DNA of 9,776 bases from Myxococcales bacterium (GCA_009885595.1 VFKJ01000836.1:1-9776), one strand, 5' to 3'; shown: positions 1 to 6,708, counted from the stretch's first letter. The notes: generated by a model from the sequence alone, not told the origin. A program made the numbers and translations.

Positions 1-1
1 C

Positions 2-142
2 GGCACCGATCCGCGCACCGACTACGCGATCGACAAGTACGACACGATCATCAACTTCCTCAAGCAGGACACCCACGAGAACTCGCCCTTCGAAGAGACG
101 GTGCAGCGGCTGGTGGACATGTTCGCCGACGCCGCCGAGTGA
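2..142 (+). CDS. sctN: Export ATPase SctN/FliI, C-terminal fragment (5' end outside window)
   Basis: Only the last 46 residues lie in the window; the frame is open from base 2 and ends at TGA 140-142. The fragment begins GTDPRTDYAI and contains D-x-A-I-x-x-Y-x-x-I-x-x-F-L-x-Q followed by an acidic/SPFEE segment. This is the usual ending of the FliI/YscN family, the hexameric rotary-like ATPase that strips chaperones and unfolds substrates at the cytoplasmic face of the export gate. The Walker motifs would lie upstream and cannot be seen. The assignment is supported by the next gene, which is FliJ/YscO-like and encodes the usual stalk partner of this ATPase. Flagellar FliI and injectisome SctN cannot be separated on this fragment alone. 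Confidence 0.8.
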   Translation, partial: GTDPRTDYAIDKYDTIINFLKQDTHENSPFEETVQRLVDMFADAAE

Positions 143-176
143 TCGATGTAGGTGCGCCGGTGACCTCGATGTCGCA

Positions 177-188
177 CCACGTACGTGG
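177..188. repeat. Perfect 12-bp palindrome in the sctN-sctO gap
   Basis: CCACGTACGTGG is its own reverse complement and sits 23 bases upstream of the sctO ATG in the 69-base gap after sctN. It might be an operator half-site pair. A 12-bp palindrome is expected about twice in a window of this size by chance, so no function is claimed. Both flanking genes could equally be read through on one transcript. Confidence 0.3.
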
Positions 189-211
189 CGCCAGTGTAAG
201 CTCCAGCCGCC

Positions 212-712
212 ATGCCCCCGTATCGACTGCAGGTCCTGCTCGACATCCGCACCAAGGCTGAGGACGCCGCCAAGGATGCGTTCGCCGAGGCGCTCAAGGC
301 CGCCGACAAGGAAAAGAAGCAGCTGGTGAGCATGAACCAGCAGCTCGAGCGCATGAAGGTGGAGCGCAAGGCCAAGGTGCAGGCGTTCCTGCAGGAAATG
401 ACGCAGAAGGGCGGCGGCATCAGCGGCTTTCAGCAGATGGGTCGCTTCGAGGCTCGGCTGAAGGACGAAGAGGCCCAGTTCATGCTCGACATCGAGCGCC
501 AGAAAGAGGTCGTCGCCCAGGCCGAGGCCCTGGTGGAGCAGCGCCGCGCCGAGATGGCCGAGGCCGCCAAGGAGAAGAAGGCGATCGAGAAGAACAAGGA
601 AGCGTGGACCAAGCAGGTGCGGCACGAGCGCCAGACGAAGGAAGAGGCGAACCAGGAGGAGATCGGCGCCGTGCTCCACCTCGCCCGCACCCGCCAGGAG
701 AAGAAGTCATGA
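212..712 (+). CDS. sctO: SctO/FliJ-like coiled-coil stalk protein of the export ATPase
   Basis: A 166-residue, highly charged protein predicted to be almost wholly alpha-helical. It starts MPPYRLQVLLDIR, which fits the FliJ N-terminal pattern (aromatic, L-x-x-L-L-x-x-R). It then forms two long Lys/Glu/Gln-rich coiled-coil segments, about residues 10-65 and 80-150, separated by a Gly-rich turn (GGGISG, about 69-74). The second helix carries the FliJ-like W followed by basic and acidic residues near 130-150. Family members insert into the ATPase hexamer and link it to SctV. The length fits FliJ/YscO (about 150). The frame has a stop at 197-199, so ATG 212 is the first usable start, although no good Shine-Dalgarno precedes it. 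The end overlaps the next start (ATGA, 709-712), indicating translational coupling. FliJ and SctO cannot be told apart by sequence alone. Confidence 0.75.
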   Translation: MPPYRLQVLLDIRTKAEDAAKDAFAEALKAADKEKKQLVSMNQQLERMKVERKAKVQAFLQEMTQKGGGISGFQQMGRFEARLKDEEAQFMLDIERQKEVVAQAEALVEQRRAEMAEAAKEKKAIEKNKEAWTKQVRHERQTKEEANQEEIGAVLHLARTRQEKKS

Positions 713-1710
713 GCCGGGTCGACGACGATCGCGACGCAGCGCGGGTCGCCGCCCGGCTGGCCGAGACCAAGCGCGCCGACGAAGCGCAGAAGGGCAAGAA
801 GGCCGCCGAGAACAACGCCTTCTCCAAGCTGGTCCAGGGTCAGAAGAAGGAAGCCCAGGTCAAGCAGGAGGGCAACCTCGCCCGCAGCGCCATCGCCCAG
901 CTGCTGGAAGCGGCCGAGGCCGGGCACGCCGACGAAGCCAAGCACCTCGAGGAGGGCGCGCACGGCACGCAGCAGGAGAGCGCCTTCAAGTCGAAGCTCG
1001 GCATGAAGGGGCAGGACCAGAAGGTCCAGCAGAACAGCCGCAACGACGGCCAGCAGACCGCGCAGATCAAGGACCAGGGCGACCAGGGCACCGCGCAGAC
1101 CGCCAACAGCCGCCAGGCCGACCAGTCCGGCAACGCGAAGGCCGCGCAGGGTCGCAGCGGCGACGCCAAGGTCTCACGCGAGCGCCTGGACGAGCGAAAG
1201 GAAGCAGGCGAGTCGAGCAGCAGCAGCGCCACCGCGGCCGCCGGTGGGGCGTCGGGCAAGGGCGAGAAGGGCGACCTCAAGACCGACTCCGACAAGGGTG
1301 GCGGTCAGCAGCAGGGGGGCAAGGACGGCAAGGACGGCGCTGCCGCGAACCCCGGCTTCCGCTTCAACCCCGCGCTGATGGCGCCGATGTCCGTGGCCAA
1401 GCCTAAAGAGGCCACCGGCTCGGAGCGCCTCCGCAAGGTCGCCAACGAGCTCGCGCAGAAGATCGTCGAGAAGGTGCGCATCGGCACCAACGCGGCCGGG
1501 AAGATGGAGTTCCAGATCGATCTCAAGGGGGACGTGCTGGCCGGCCTGTCGGTGAAGGTGTCGGCGAAGAACGGAAAGATCTCGGCGGTCTTCTCCGGTT
1601 CCGACAAGGACATCCTCAAGATGATCGAAGAGCAGGGCGACGCGCTTCGGGCCGCGCTCGGTGCTCGCGGGCTGACGCTCGAGGACTTCAAGACCGAGGA
1701 CCGCGGGTGA
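709..1710 (+). CDS. sctP: SctP/FliK-like needle- or hook-length control protein
   Basis: A 333-residue protein starting at ATG 709, inside the stop of the preceding gene, with AGGAG at 696-700 as ribosome binding site. Residues 1-85 are charged and helical. Residues about 85-215 are a low-complexity Gln/Lys/Asp/Gly/Ser stretch, expected to be disordered. Residues about 238-330 form a compact alpha/beta domain (KMEFQIDLKGDVLAGLSVKV, then FSGSDKDILKMI and LRAALGARGLTLEDFK) resembling the FliK C-terminal (Flg_hook) domain. In the family the extended N-terminal part acts as a molecular ruler or timer, and the C-terminal domain touches the SctU/FlhB cytoplasmic domain to switch substrate class. 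Position between the stalk gene and sctQ matches fliK in flagellar operons. Translation couples to sctQ through a GTGA overlap. Overall sequence identity is weak, so the call rests on the C-domain and gene order. Confidence 0.7.
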   Translation: MSRVDDDRDAARVAARLAETKRADEAQKGKKAAENNAFSKLVQGQKKEAQVKQEGNLARSAIAQLLEAAEAGHADEAKHLEEGAHGTQQESAFKSKLGMKGQDQKVQQNSRNDGQQTAQIKDQGDQGTAQTANSRQADQSGNAKAAQGRSGDAKVSRERLDERKEAGESSSSSATAAAGGASGKGEKGDLKTDSDKGGGQQQGGKDGKDGAAANPGFRFNPALMAPMSVAKPKEATGSERLRKVANELAQKIVEKVRIGTNAAGKMEFQIDLKGDVLAGLSVKVSAKNGKISAVFSGSDKDILKMIEEQGDALRAALGARGLTLEDFKTEDRG

Positions 1711-3059
1711 GTTCGCGGACCACGGGTAAATCGCCTGAGCACACGATGCTCATCAAGGCCCCTACCTTCAGCAAGTCGGGGAGGGCCTGGAGGCCGTTCG
1801 TCTTTTCCAACCTCGAGAAGGTCAGCAAGCGCCACGCGGCGCTGGTGAAGAACCTCGAGTGGATGTTGCCATCGGTGCGCTCCACCGGCGAGGTGTCGAG
1901 CTCGGTGCGCAAGCGCCTGCAGGAGATGCTCGAGGAGCCGGTCTCGATGCAGGCTGAGTACGTGCACGTGGTGCCGATGTCGCAGCTGCAGCACTACATC
2001 GGAGAGACGACCTTCCTCGCGGTGCTCGCGCCGCAGCCGAACAAGACCCGGGGGCTGCTCGAGGTCGAGCTGGGCCTCGCTCACCACGCGATCGACATGC
2101 TGCTGGGCGGTGCGGGCGAAGCAGTGGCGCTGCGCCCGCTGACGGACATCGAAGAGGGCGTGATGACCTACGTCATCATCGAGACCCTCAAGGCCCTCTC
2201 GCCTTCGCTCGATCCCTCGCTGCCCAAGCTGCGCATCGAGGGCATCGTGCGCGGCTTCGAGGAGATCCAGGGGCTCATCCCCGAGGGAGAGAACCTCGCG
2301 GTGGTGCAGCTCAAGGCCGTCTTCGGGGGCCACTCCGGCTACGTGCGCCTGGTGATCCCCGAAGAGGTGTTGGCGACGGCGAACCCCCCGGCCGACGCTG
2401 CGGTGCGCCGCGCGCGCAGGGCCGCTGACGCCGAAGCGCACCTCACCCGGCTGCGCAACGTGAAGACCTGGGTGCGCGCCGAGATCGGCAACGTCGAGAT
2501 CTCGGCCGCCGAGCTCTCGCAGCTGCGTGAGCGGGACGTCGTGCTCGTCGACCAGCTCAGCTGCCGGCCCGATCAGGGGCAGGGTGGCACCGCGAAGCTC
2601 AAGGTGGGCTACGGGCGCGCGGGGCACCTCGACGCGGAGATCGTCGCCGAAGACGGCCGCTTTCAGGCGAAGGTGACCGGCATCAGCCTCGGTGGGCCGC
2701 CGCCGCCTGGATCAGGCGAAGAGGCAGGAGCACCCGAAGAAGGCGCTGCGCCTGACGAAGACGCCGATGAATCGACCACACCTGGCTTAGTTCGAGGGAG
2801 AAACGACGTGGAAGACGCCCAGGGCGCCGGTGGCGCCGACTTGATGAATGACATCCCCCTGCAGATCTCGGTCGAGCTTGGCCGCGTGTCGACCACCGCC
2901 GAAGAGGTAGTGGCGCTGAAGGTGGGCCACGTGTTCGACTTGAACCGGGTCGCGGGTGAGCCGCTCGATCTCTCCGTCAACGGCAAGGTGGTCGCCCGGG
3001 GCGAACTGGTCGAGATCGACGGCAACCTCGGCATCCGGATCCTCTCGCTCGCAGGGTGA
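1707..3059 (+). CDS. sctQ: SctQ sorting-platform protein (FliM-like plus two SpoA domains)
   Basis: The continuous frame encodes 450 residues. The GTG start at 1707 has GAGGA at 1696-1700 and overlaps the sctP stop; ATG 1746 is a weaker alternative. Residues about 80-215 resemble the FliM middle domain (LLEVELGLAHHAIDMLLGG, then LTDIEEGVM). Residues about 250-325 look like a first SpoA domain and 378-450 like a second, FliN-type SpoA (DIPLQISVELGRVS to LGIRILSL). SctQ builds the cytosolic sorting platform (C-ring in flagella) that receives chaperone-substrate complexes. Odd feature: the linker at residues 333-367 (2703-2807) is Pro/Glu/Gly-rich and its third-position GC falls to 11 of 28 codons, against about 86% on either side. 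A different frame fits better there and ends in TAG at 2788-2790. The gene may therefore carry a single-base frameshift and really be two genes (HrcQA/HrcQB style), or make an extra C-terminal product. Confidence 0.8.
   Translation: MSSRTTGKSPEHTMLIKAPTFSKSGRAWRPFVFSNLEKVSKRHAALVKNLEWMLPSVRSTGEVSSSVRKRLQEMLEEPVSMQAEYVHVVPMSQLQHYIGETTFLAVLAPQPNKTRGLLEVELGLAHHAIDMLLGGAGEAVALRPLTDIEEGVMTYVIIETLKALSPSLDPSLPKLRIEGIVRGFEEIQGLIPEGENLAVVQLKAVFGGHSGYVRLVIPEEVLATANPPADAAVRRARRAADAEAHLTRLRNVKTWVRAEIGNVEISAAELSQLRERDVVLVDQLSCRPDQGQGGTAKLKVGYGRAGHLDAEIVAEDGRFQAKVTGISLGGPPPPGSGEEAGAPEEGAAPDEDADESTTPGLVRGRNDVEDAQGAGGADLMNDIPLQISVELGRVSTTAEEVVALKVGHVFDLNRVAGEPLDLSVNGKVVARGELVEIDGNLGIRILSLAG
2677..2790 (+). 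other. Alternative +1 reading frame with native codon bias, ending in TAG
   Basis: In the frame one base forward of sctQ, the stretch from 2677 to the TAG at 2788-2790 has no stop. From 2707 to 2787 it has G or C in the third position of 22 of 27 codons, while the sctQ frame has 11 of 28 over the same interval. Its translation is a Lys/Arg-rich tail containing LDQAKRQEHPKKALRLTK. The GC run GGGCCGCCGCCGCC at 2694-2707 is a natural place for an indel, a base-call error or ribosomal slippage. Caution: a Gly/Ala/Glu/Asp/Pro-rich frame 0 would by itself put G/C at the position that is third in this frame. The low third-position GC of frame 0 is the stronger half of the argument. Confidence 0.5.
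2794..2800 (+). promoter_or_regulatory. Internal Shine-Dalgarno for a SctQ C-terminal product
   Basis: GAGGGAG lies seven bases before an in-frame GTG at 2808-2810. It is at least as good as the sites in front of most genes in this window, and lies inside sctQ just after an out-of-frame TAG (2788-2790). Retention of rare-looking codons (TTA, CGA, AGA) to spell this site suggests it is under selection. Confidence 0.6.
2808..3059 (+). CDS. Internal-start SctQ-C / FliN-like SpoA protein (in frame within sctQ)
   Basis: Translation from GTG 2808 (residue 368 of the long form) would give 83 residues: a short acidic/Gly lead (VEDAQGAGGADLMND) and one complete SpoA domain. The site GAGGGAG at 2794-2800 supports it; ATG 2844 is an alternative start without a comparable site. 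In several injectisomes (Yersinia YscQ, Salmonella SpaO, Shigella Spa33) internal initiation yields a C-terminal SpoA product that dimerises and binds full-length SctQ. In Pseudomonas syringae the two parts are separate genes (HrcQA, HrcQB), and in flagella this part is FliN. Whether this is a second product of one gene or the only source of the domain depends on the frame question at 2690-2790. Confidence 0.6.
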   Translation: MEDAQGAGGADLMNDIPLQISVELGRVSTTAEEVVALKVGHVFDLNRVAGEPLDLSVNGKVVARGELVEIDGNLGIRILSLAG

Positions 3060-3090
3060 CCGAACGCCACGCGTCGGGTACCGTGCGCCC

Positions 3091-3666
3091 GTGCTTCGGT
3101 TGCCGGGTCTTCTCCTCCTCACCTCCCTGATGTCCGCGCAGGTCGCGTGGGCCGACGAGACGCCAGTCGCGCCTGCCGTGGCGGCGCCGGCCCAGCCCTC
3201 CCTGTTGCCTGTCGACGAGGCCGCGCGCCTCGCCGAGCCGGAGATTCCGCGGTCCGAGCCGCCCGAGCTCGCCGCCGAAGACTTCAGCCTCGGCTGGACG
3301 CTGGTTCGCACGCTGGTGGTGCTGGCGATGGTGGTCGCGCTCGCCTACCTCACCTTGAACGTGGGTCTGCGCCGCCTGCTGGGCATTCGCGCGCCCGTGG
3401 GCACCTCGGTGGTGACCGTGCTGGAACGGGTCTCGCTCGACCAGAAGCGCTCGCTCTTCGTGGTGGAGGCGGGCGGCGAGGTGCTGTTGATCGGCGGCGG
3501 CGATGCCGCCCTCTCGTTGATCACCAAGCTCGATCGGGCGCAGGTGGACAAGCTGCGCGCCCCACCGGCCACCAGCGCCGTTCAGCTCAGCCCTTTTCTT
3601 CGCAAGCTGCTGGGACGCAAAGAGCCGCCTCCCGCCGCACAGCCTGACCCTGGACCCAACCCGTGA
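3091..3666 (+). CDS. fliO: FliO-like export-gate assembly protein
   Basis: A 191-residue protein with an N-terminal signal peptide (LRLPGLLLLTSLMSAQVAWA, probable cleavage after residue 21 before DETP), a Pro/Ala/Glu-rich segment, one transmembrane helix at about residues 70-92 (TLVRTLVVLAMVVALAYLTL), and a small cytoplasmic domain (VVTVLERVSLDQKRSLFVVE, then VLLIGGGD). This arrangement, and the L-x-R-x-x-L-x-x-K-R-S-L-x-x-V-x-x-G pattern, are typical of FliO. Known FliO helps assemble the FliP/SctR ring. It lies directly before sctR as fliO does before fliP. GTG 3091 is chosen because it preserves the signal peptide; no clear ribosome site is seen, and ATG 3130 would remove the peptide. The stop overlaps the sctR start (GTGA). 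FliO is normally reported for flagella and lacking from most injectisomes, so its presence is notable. Confidence 0.7.
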   Translation: MLRLPGLLLLTSLMSAQVAWADETPVAPAVAAPAQPSLLPVDEAARLAEPEIPRSEPPELAAEDFSLGWTLVRTLVVLAMVVALAYLTLNVGLRRLLGIRAPVGTSVVTVLERVSLDQKRSLFVVEAGGEVLLIGGGDAALSLITKLDRAQVDKLRAPPATSAVQLSPFLRKLLGRKEPPPAAQPDPGPNP

Positions 3667-4481
3667 CCGAACGTCTCTCGACTCCCCTGCGCGCGCGGTT
3701 GTGGCTGTTCTCCGCCGCGCTCCTGTTGCAGCCCGCAATCGCCTTCGCCGCCAAGGGGAAGGGCAGCCCTGCGCCGGTCGACGTCGGCAGCACGCCGCTC
3801 GACGGCGGCGACTCGTTCGCCAACAAGCCGCTGGTGCTGATGATGGCGCTGGCGGCGATGAGCCTCGCCCCCTTCGTGCTGCTGATGGTCACCAGCTTCG
3901 TGAAGATCTCGGTGGTGCTCTCGATCGTGCGTTCGGCGCTCGGCACGCAGCAGATCCCCCCGACGCAGGTGATCACCGGGCTGGCGACGATCCTCACGGT
4001 CTACATCATGTCTCCGGTGGGCCAGGCGATGTTCCGGGCGGCCGACGCGACGGGCGTGACCCAGGAAGGGGGGCTGATGAGCGCCAAGACGGTCGACACC
4101 CTCATCCAGGCGGCGAACCGGGCCAAAGAGCCGATGCGTGACTTCCTGCTCAAGAAGATCACGCTCAAAGATCGAACGCTCTTCTACTCGCTGGCGCTCA
4201 AGCTGCGAAAACCGGAGGACCGCGTCGGCATCAGCGAGAAGGACTTCCTGGTGCTGGTGCCTTCCTTCGTGGTCTCCGAGCTCAAGGAGGCGTTCCAGAT
4301 AGGCTTCATGCTCTTCTTGCCGTTCCTGGTGATCGACATGGTGGTGGCGAACATCTTGCTCGCGCTGGGCATGCAGATGCTCTCACCGACGACCATCTCG
4401 ATGCCCTTCAAACTCTTGCTCTTCGTGATGGTCGACGGCTGGTACCTCATCGCGAAGGGCCTGGTCATCGGCTACCTCTAA
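3663..4481 (+). CDS. sctR: Export-gate protein SctR/FliP
   Basis: A 272-residue polytopic membrane protein. The core motif TSFVKISVVLSIVRSALGTQ (about 77-96), the C-terminal stretch PSFVVSELKEAFQIGFMLF (200-218) and MPFKLLLFVMVDGW (247-260) are diagnostic for FliP/SctR. Five copies of this protein form the gate pore with SctS and SctT. Residues 1-30 look like a cleavable signal peptide (RARLWLFSAALLLQPAIAFA) followed by a Gly/Pro-rich segment, a trait of flagellar FliP rather than of typical SctR, and the reason for extra length. GTG 3663 overlaps the stop of the FliO-like gene, so the two are translationally coupled. Confidence 0.93.
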   Translation: MTERLSTPLRARLWLFSAALLLQPAIAFAAKGKGSPAPVDVGSTPLDGGDSFANKPLVLMMALAAMSLAPFVLLMVTSFVKISVVLSIVRSALGTQQIPPTQVITGLATILTVYIMSPVGQAMFRAADATGVTQEGGLMSAKTVDTLIQAANRAKEPMRDFLLKKITLKDRTLFYSLALKLRKPEDRVGISEKDFLVLVPSFVVSELKEAFQIGFMLFLPFLVIDMVVANILLALGMQMLSPTTISMPFKLLLFVMVDGWYLIAKGLVIGYL

Positions 4482-4490
4482 GGCGGGCGC

Positions 4491-4757
4491 ATGCATCAAC
4501 TCTCCAACGTCATTCAGCAGGCGCTCATCCTCGTGTTGGTGGTCTCGGGGCCGCCGATTCTCCTCTCGCTGGTGATCGGCTTCGTGGTGTCGGTCTTCCA
4601 GGCGGCCACGCAGATCCAGGAGCAGACGCTCTCGTTCGCCCCCAAGCTGGTGGTGATCTTCGGGGTGCTCGCGCTGGGCGGCCCGTGGATGGGCTCGATG
4701 CTGCTGCGCTTCACCTTCAACATCTTCGATCGCTTCCCCGTGCTGATCGGGCACTGA
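4491..4757 (+). CDS. sctS: Export-gate protein SctS/FliQ
   Basis: An 88-residue protein with two hydrophobic helices (about residues 10-35 and 50-72) joined by the family hallmark QAATQIQEQTLSFAPK at 37-52. Length and motif match FliQ/SctS, four copies of which wrap the SctR-SctT pore and close it from the cytoplasmic side. ATG 4491 lies nine bases after the sctR stop with only a weak GGCGGG upstream. The gene ends three bases before sctT, in keeping with a single operon. Confidence 0.95.
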   Translation: MHQLSNVIQQALILVLVVSGPPILLSLVIGFVVSVFQAATQIQEQTLSFAPKLVVIFGVLALGGPWMGSMLLRFTFNIFDRFPVLIGH

Positions 4758-4760
4758 CGC

Positions 4761-5600
4761 ATGGGGGCTGCCGAAGCTCAGGAACTGGTCGCGGCGCTGC
4801 GGCACGAGCTGGGCATTCAGCTCGACTTCACCCAGATCCTGCTCGCGTTCGCGCTGTTGATGGCGCGGGTGCTGCCGGTCGTCATCCTCACCCCGTTCCT
4901 CGGCGGTGAGACCGTGCCGCAGGAAGTGAAGCTGGGCCTGGGCGTGATGATTGGCCTGGTGCTCTACCCGGTGCTCATCGCGCAGGTCCGCGAGATCCCC
5001 ATCAACGCGATCCTCTTCATCGCCTTGATGCTCAAGGAGCTCTTCCTCGGGCTCACGCTCGCGTTCATCGTGGGCATGGTGTTCGACGCCGCGAACGCAG
5101 CGGGAAGCCTGATCGACTCGATGTCGGGCACCAACCAGGCGCAGCTGATGGTGCCGCAGATGGGCCAGAACGCCTCGCTGTTCTCGAACCTGCAGCTGCA
5201 GATGACCACGGTGCTCTTCCTCACCCTGGGCGGACACCACATCGTCTTCCAGGTGTTCGGAGAGAGCCTCACGCAGATCCCGCTCGATCAGTACCCGCGC
5301 TTCAGCCACGGCAGCTGGGGCTTCTTCGAGACGATCCTCCGCATCTTCGGCGACATGGTGCGCATCGCGCTGGCGCTGGCCTCGCCCGTGCTGCTCGCCA
5401 CCTTCCTGGTCGACCTGGCGCTGGGCATGATCAACCGGGTGGCGCCGCAGGTGCAGGTCTTCTTCGTCGCCATGCAGATCAAGCCCGTCGTCTCGGTGCT
5501 GATCATGGTCACCGCGATTCACCTCATCATCGAGCGGGTGATCGGCGAGTACGGCGTGATGTTCGTGTGGCTCAGGCGCGCCTTCGAGCTGTTGTCTTGA
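4761..5600 (+). CDS. sctT: Export-gate protein SctT/FliR
   Basis: A 279-residue integral membrane protein, the normal length for FliR/SctT, with about six hydrophobic segments. Family landmarks are LGGETVPQEVKLGLGVM (47-63), the SGTNQAQLMVPQ loop (122-133) and NRVAPQVQVFFVAMQIKP (225-242). One copy caps the SctR pentamer to form the entrance of the export channel. ATG 4761 follows the sctS stop by three bases with no strong ribosome site, so translation is probably coupled. The stop is followed at once by the GGAGG site of sctU. Confidence 0.93.
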   Translation: MGAAEAQELVAALRHELGIQLDFTQILLAFALLMARVLPVVILTPFLGGETVPQEVKLGLGVMIGLVLYPVLIAQVREIPINAILFIALMLKELFLGLTLAFIVGMVFDAANAAGSLIDSMSGTNQAQLMVPQMGQNASLFSNLQLQMTTVLFLTLGGHHIVFQVFGESLTQIPLDQYPRFSHGSWGFFETILRIFGDMVRIALALASPVLLATFLVDLALGMINRVAPQVQVFFVAMQIKPVVSVLIMVTAIHLIIERVIGEYGVMFVWLRRAFELLS

Positions 5601-5609
5601 GGAGGCCGC

Positions 5610-6683
5610 GTGTCTGAGGGTGGCGACAAGACAGAGGAGCCGTCTCAAAAGAAGCTCGACGATGCCCGCAAGCAGGGCAACGTCTGGAAGAGCAGGGACC
5701 TCTCGGGCGTCGGCGCGCTCGCGGTCTCGATGATGGTGGTGGGGGCGACCTGGGGCAACTTCGAGACGAGGATCAGGGAGCTCTTCCTCTTCGCGGTCGA
5801 TCACATCGCGCACCCTGACGACCTCACGCTGGCCACCCAGCAGCTGTTGGTGCTCTCCCTGCAGGCCGTGCTGCTGACCTGCATTCCGATCGCGTTCTCG
5901 GCGGCGATCACCGGCGGCCTGCTCGAGTTCCTGCAGGTCGGCGCGCTGCTCGCGATCGACGCGGTGATGCCCAAGCTGGACAAGCTCAACCCCATCACGG
6001 GCTTGATGAACCTGGTGGGGAAGAAGCAGCTGGTCGAGCTGCTCAAGTCGATGTTCAAGCTCTCGGTCACCGGGTACGTCGTGTACGGCGTGGTGCACGA
6101 CTCGATGAAGCTCGTGGTCGCCACCATTCACGGCGACGCGATGATCACGATGATGGTGATGGGCGAGCTGGTGTCGCGCATCGTCAAGCGCGTGGTGATG
6201 CTCTTCGTGGGCTTCGCCATCTTCGACGTCTGGTGGCAGCACAAGAGCTACATGAAGGACCAGATGATGTCGAAGGACGACGTGAAGAAGGAATACAAGG
6301 AGTCCGAGGGCGACCCGCACCACAAGGCCAAGCGCAAGGAGCTCGCGCACGAGCTGCTCGAGAGCGCCCAGATGGACTCGGTCAAAGGGGCCGACGTCAT
6401 CGTCACCAACCCCGATCACGTCGCCATCGCGCTCAAGTACGACAAGGCCAGCGACGGGGCCCCGCGCATCATCGCCAAGGGCATCGAGCTGAGGGCCGAA
6501 GGCATTCGTGAGCTGGCGCGGAAGTACGACGTGCCGATGCTGCGCAACGTGCCGCTCGCGCACGCGCTGCTGCGCATCGAGGTCAACCAGGAAGTGCCCG
6601 AAGAGCTCTACGACGCGGTCGCCGAGGTGCTGAACTTCGTCTACCAGCTCAAGAACCCCGCCCCGGCGCCCGCGCGCGCCTGA
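5610..6683 (+). CDS. sctU: Substrate-specificity switch protein SctU/FlhB
   Basis: A 357-residue protein beginning SEGGDKTEEPSQKKLDDARK, the classic FlhB/SctU N-terminus. It has four transmembrane helices (about 32-48, 76-105, 148-168, 180-206), the linker helix with DVKKEYKESEGDP (224-236), and a cytoplasmic domain from about 240. SctU wraps the SctR-S-T gate and, after self-cleavage between Asn and Pro of the NPTH loop, changes the substrate class exported. Here the loop reads NPDH (N267-P268-D269-H270, codons 6408-6419): Asn, Pro and His are kept and Thr is Asp. GTG 5610 follows GGAGG at 5601-5605. The C-terminal domain is duplicated as a free gene at 7650-7931. SctP, four genes upstream, is the expected binding partner of this domain. 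Confidence 0.95.
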   Translation: MSEGGDKTEEPSQKKLDDARKQGNVWKSRDLSGVGALAVSMMVVGATWGNFETRIRELFLFAVDHIAHPDDLTLATQQLLVLSLQAVLLTCIPIAFSAAITGGLLEFLQVGALLAIDAVMPKLDKLNPITGLMNLVGKKQLVELLKSMFKLSVTGYVVYGVVHDSMKLVVATIHGDAMITMMVMGELVSRIVKRVVMLFVGFAIFDVWWQHKSYMKDQMMSKDDVKKEYKESEGDPHHKAKRKELAHELLESAQMDSVKGADVIVTNPDHVAIALKYDKASDGAPRIIAKGIELRAEGIRELARKYDVPMLRNVPLAHALLRIEVNQEVPEELYDAVAEVLNFVYQLKNPAPAPARA

Positions 6684-6708
6684 GCATCGACACCTGAGGA
6701 TCGGTCGG

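Noticed and set aside
604..708. Extension of the sctP frame upstream to ATG 604
   Set aside because: It would overlap sctO by about 100 bases with an Arg/Pro-rich peptide; ATG 709 has AGGAG at the right distance and an ATGA overlap.
1305..2627. A 440-codon minus-strand frame opposite sctP and sctQ
   Set aside because: Same shadow effect: Arg/His/Leu-rich, no recognisable domain, no ribosome site, and the + strand genes are supported by domains and overlaps.
2956..3090. Extension of the FliO-like frame upstream to ATG 2956
   Set aside because: The added residues are a Ser/Arg-rich shadow of the SctQ SpoA domain and would bury the signal peptide that starts at GTG 3091.
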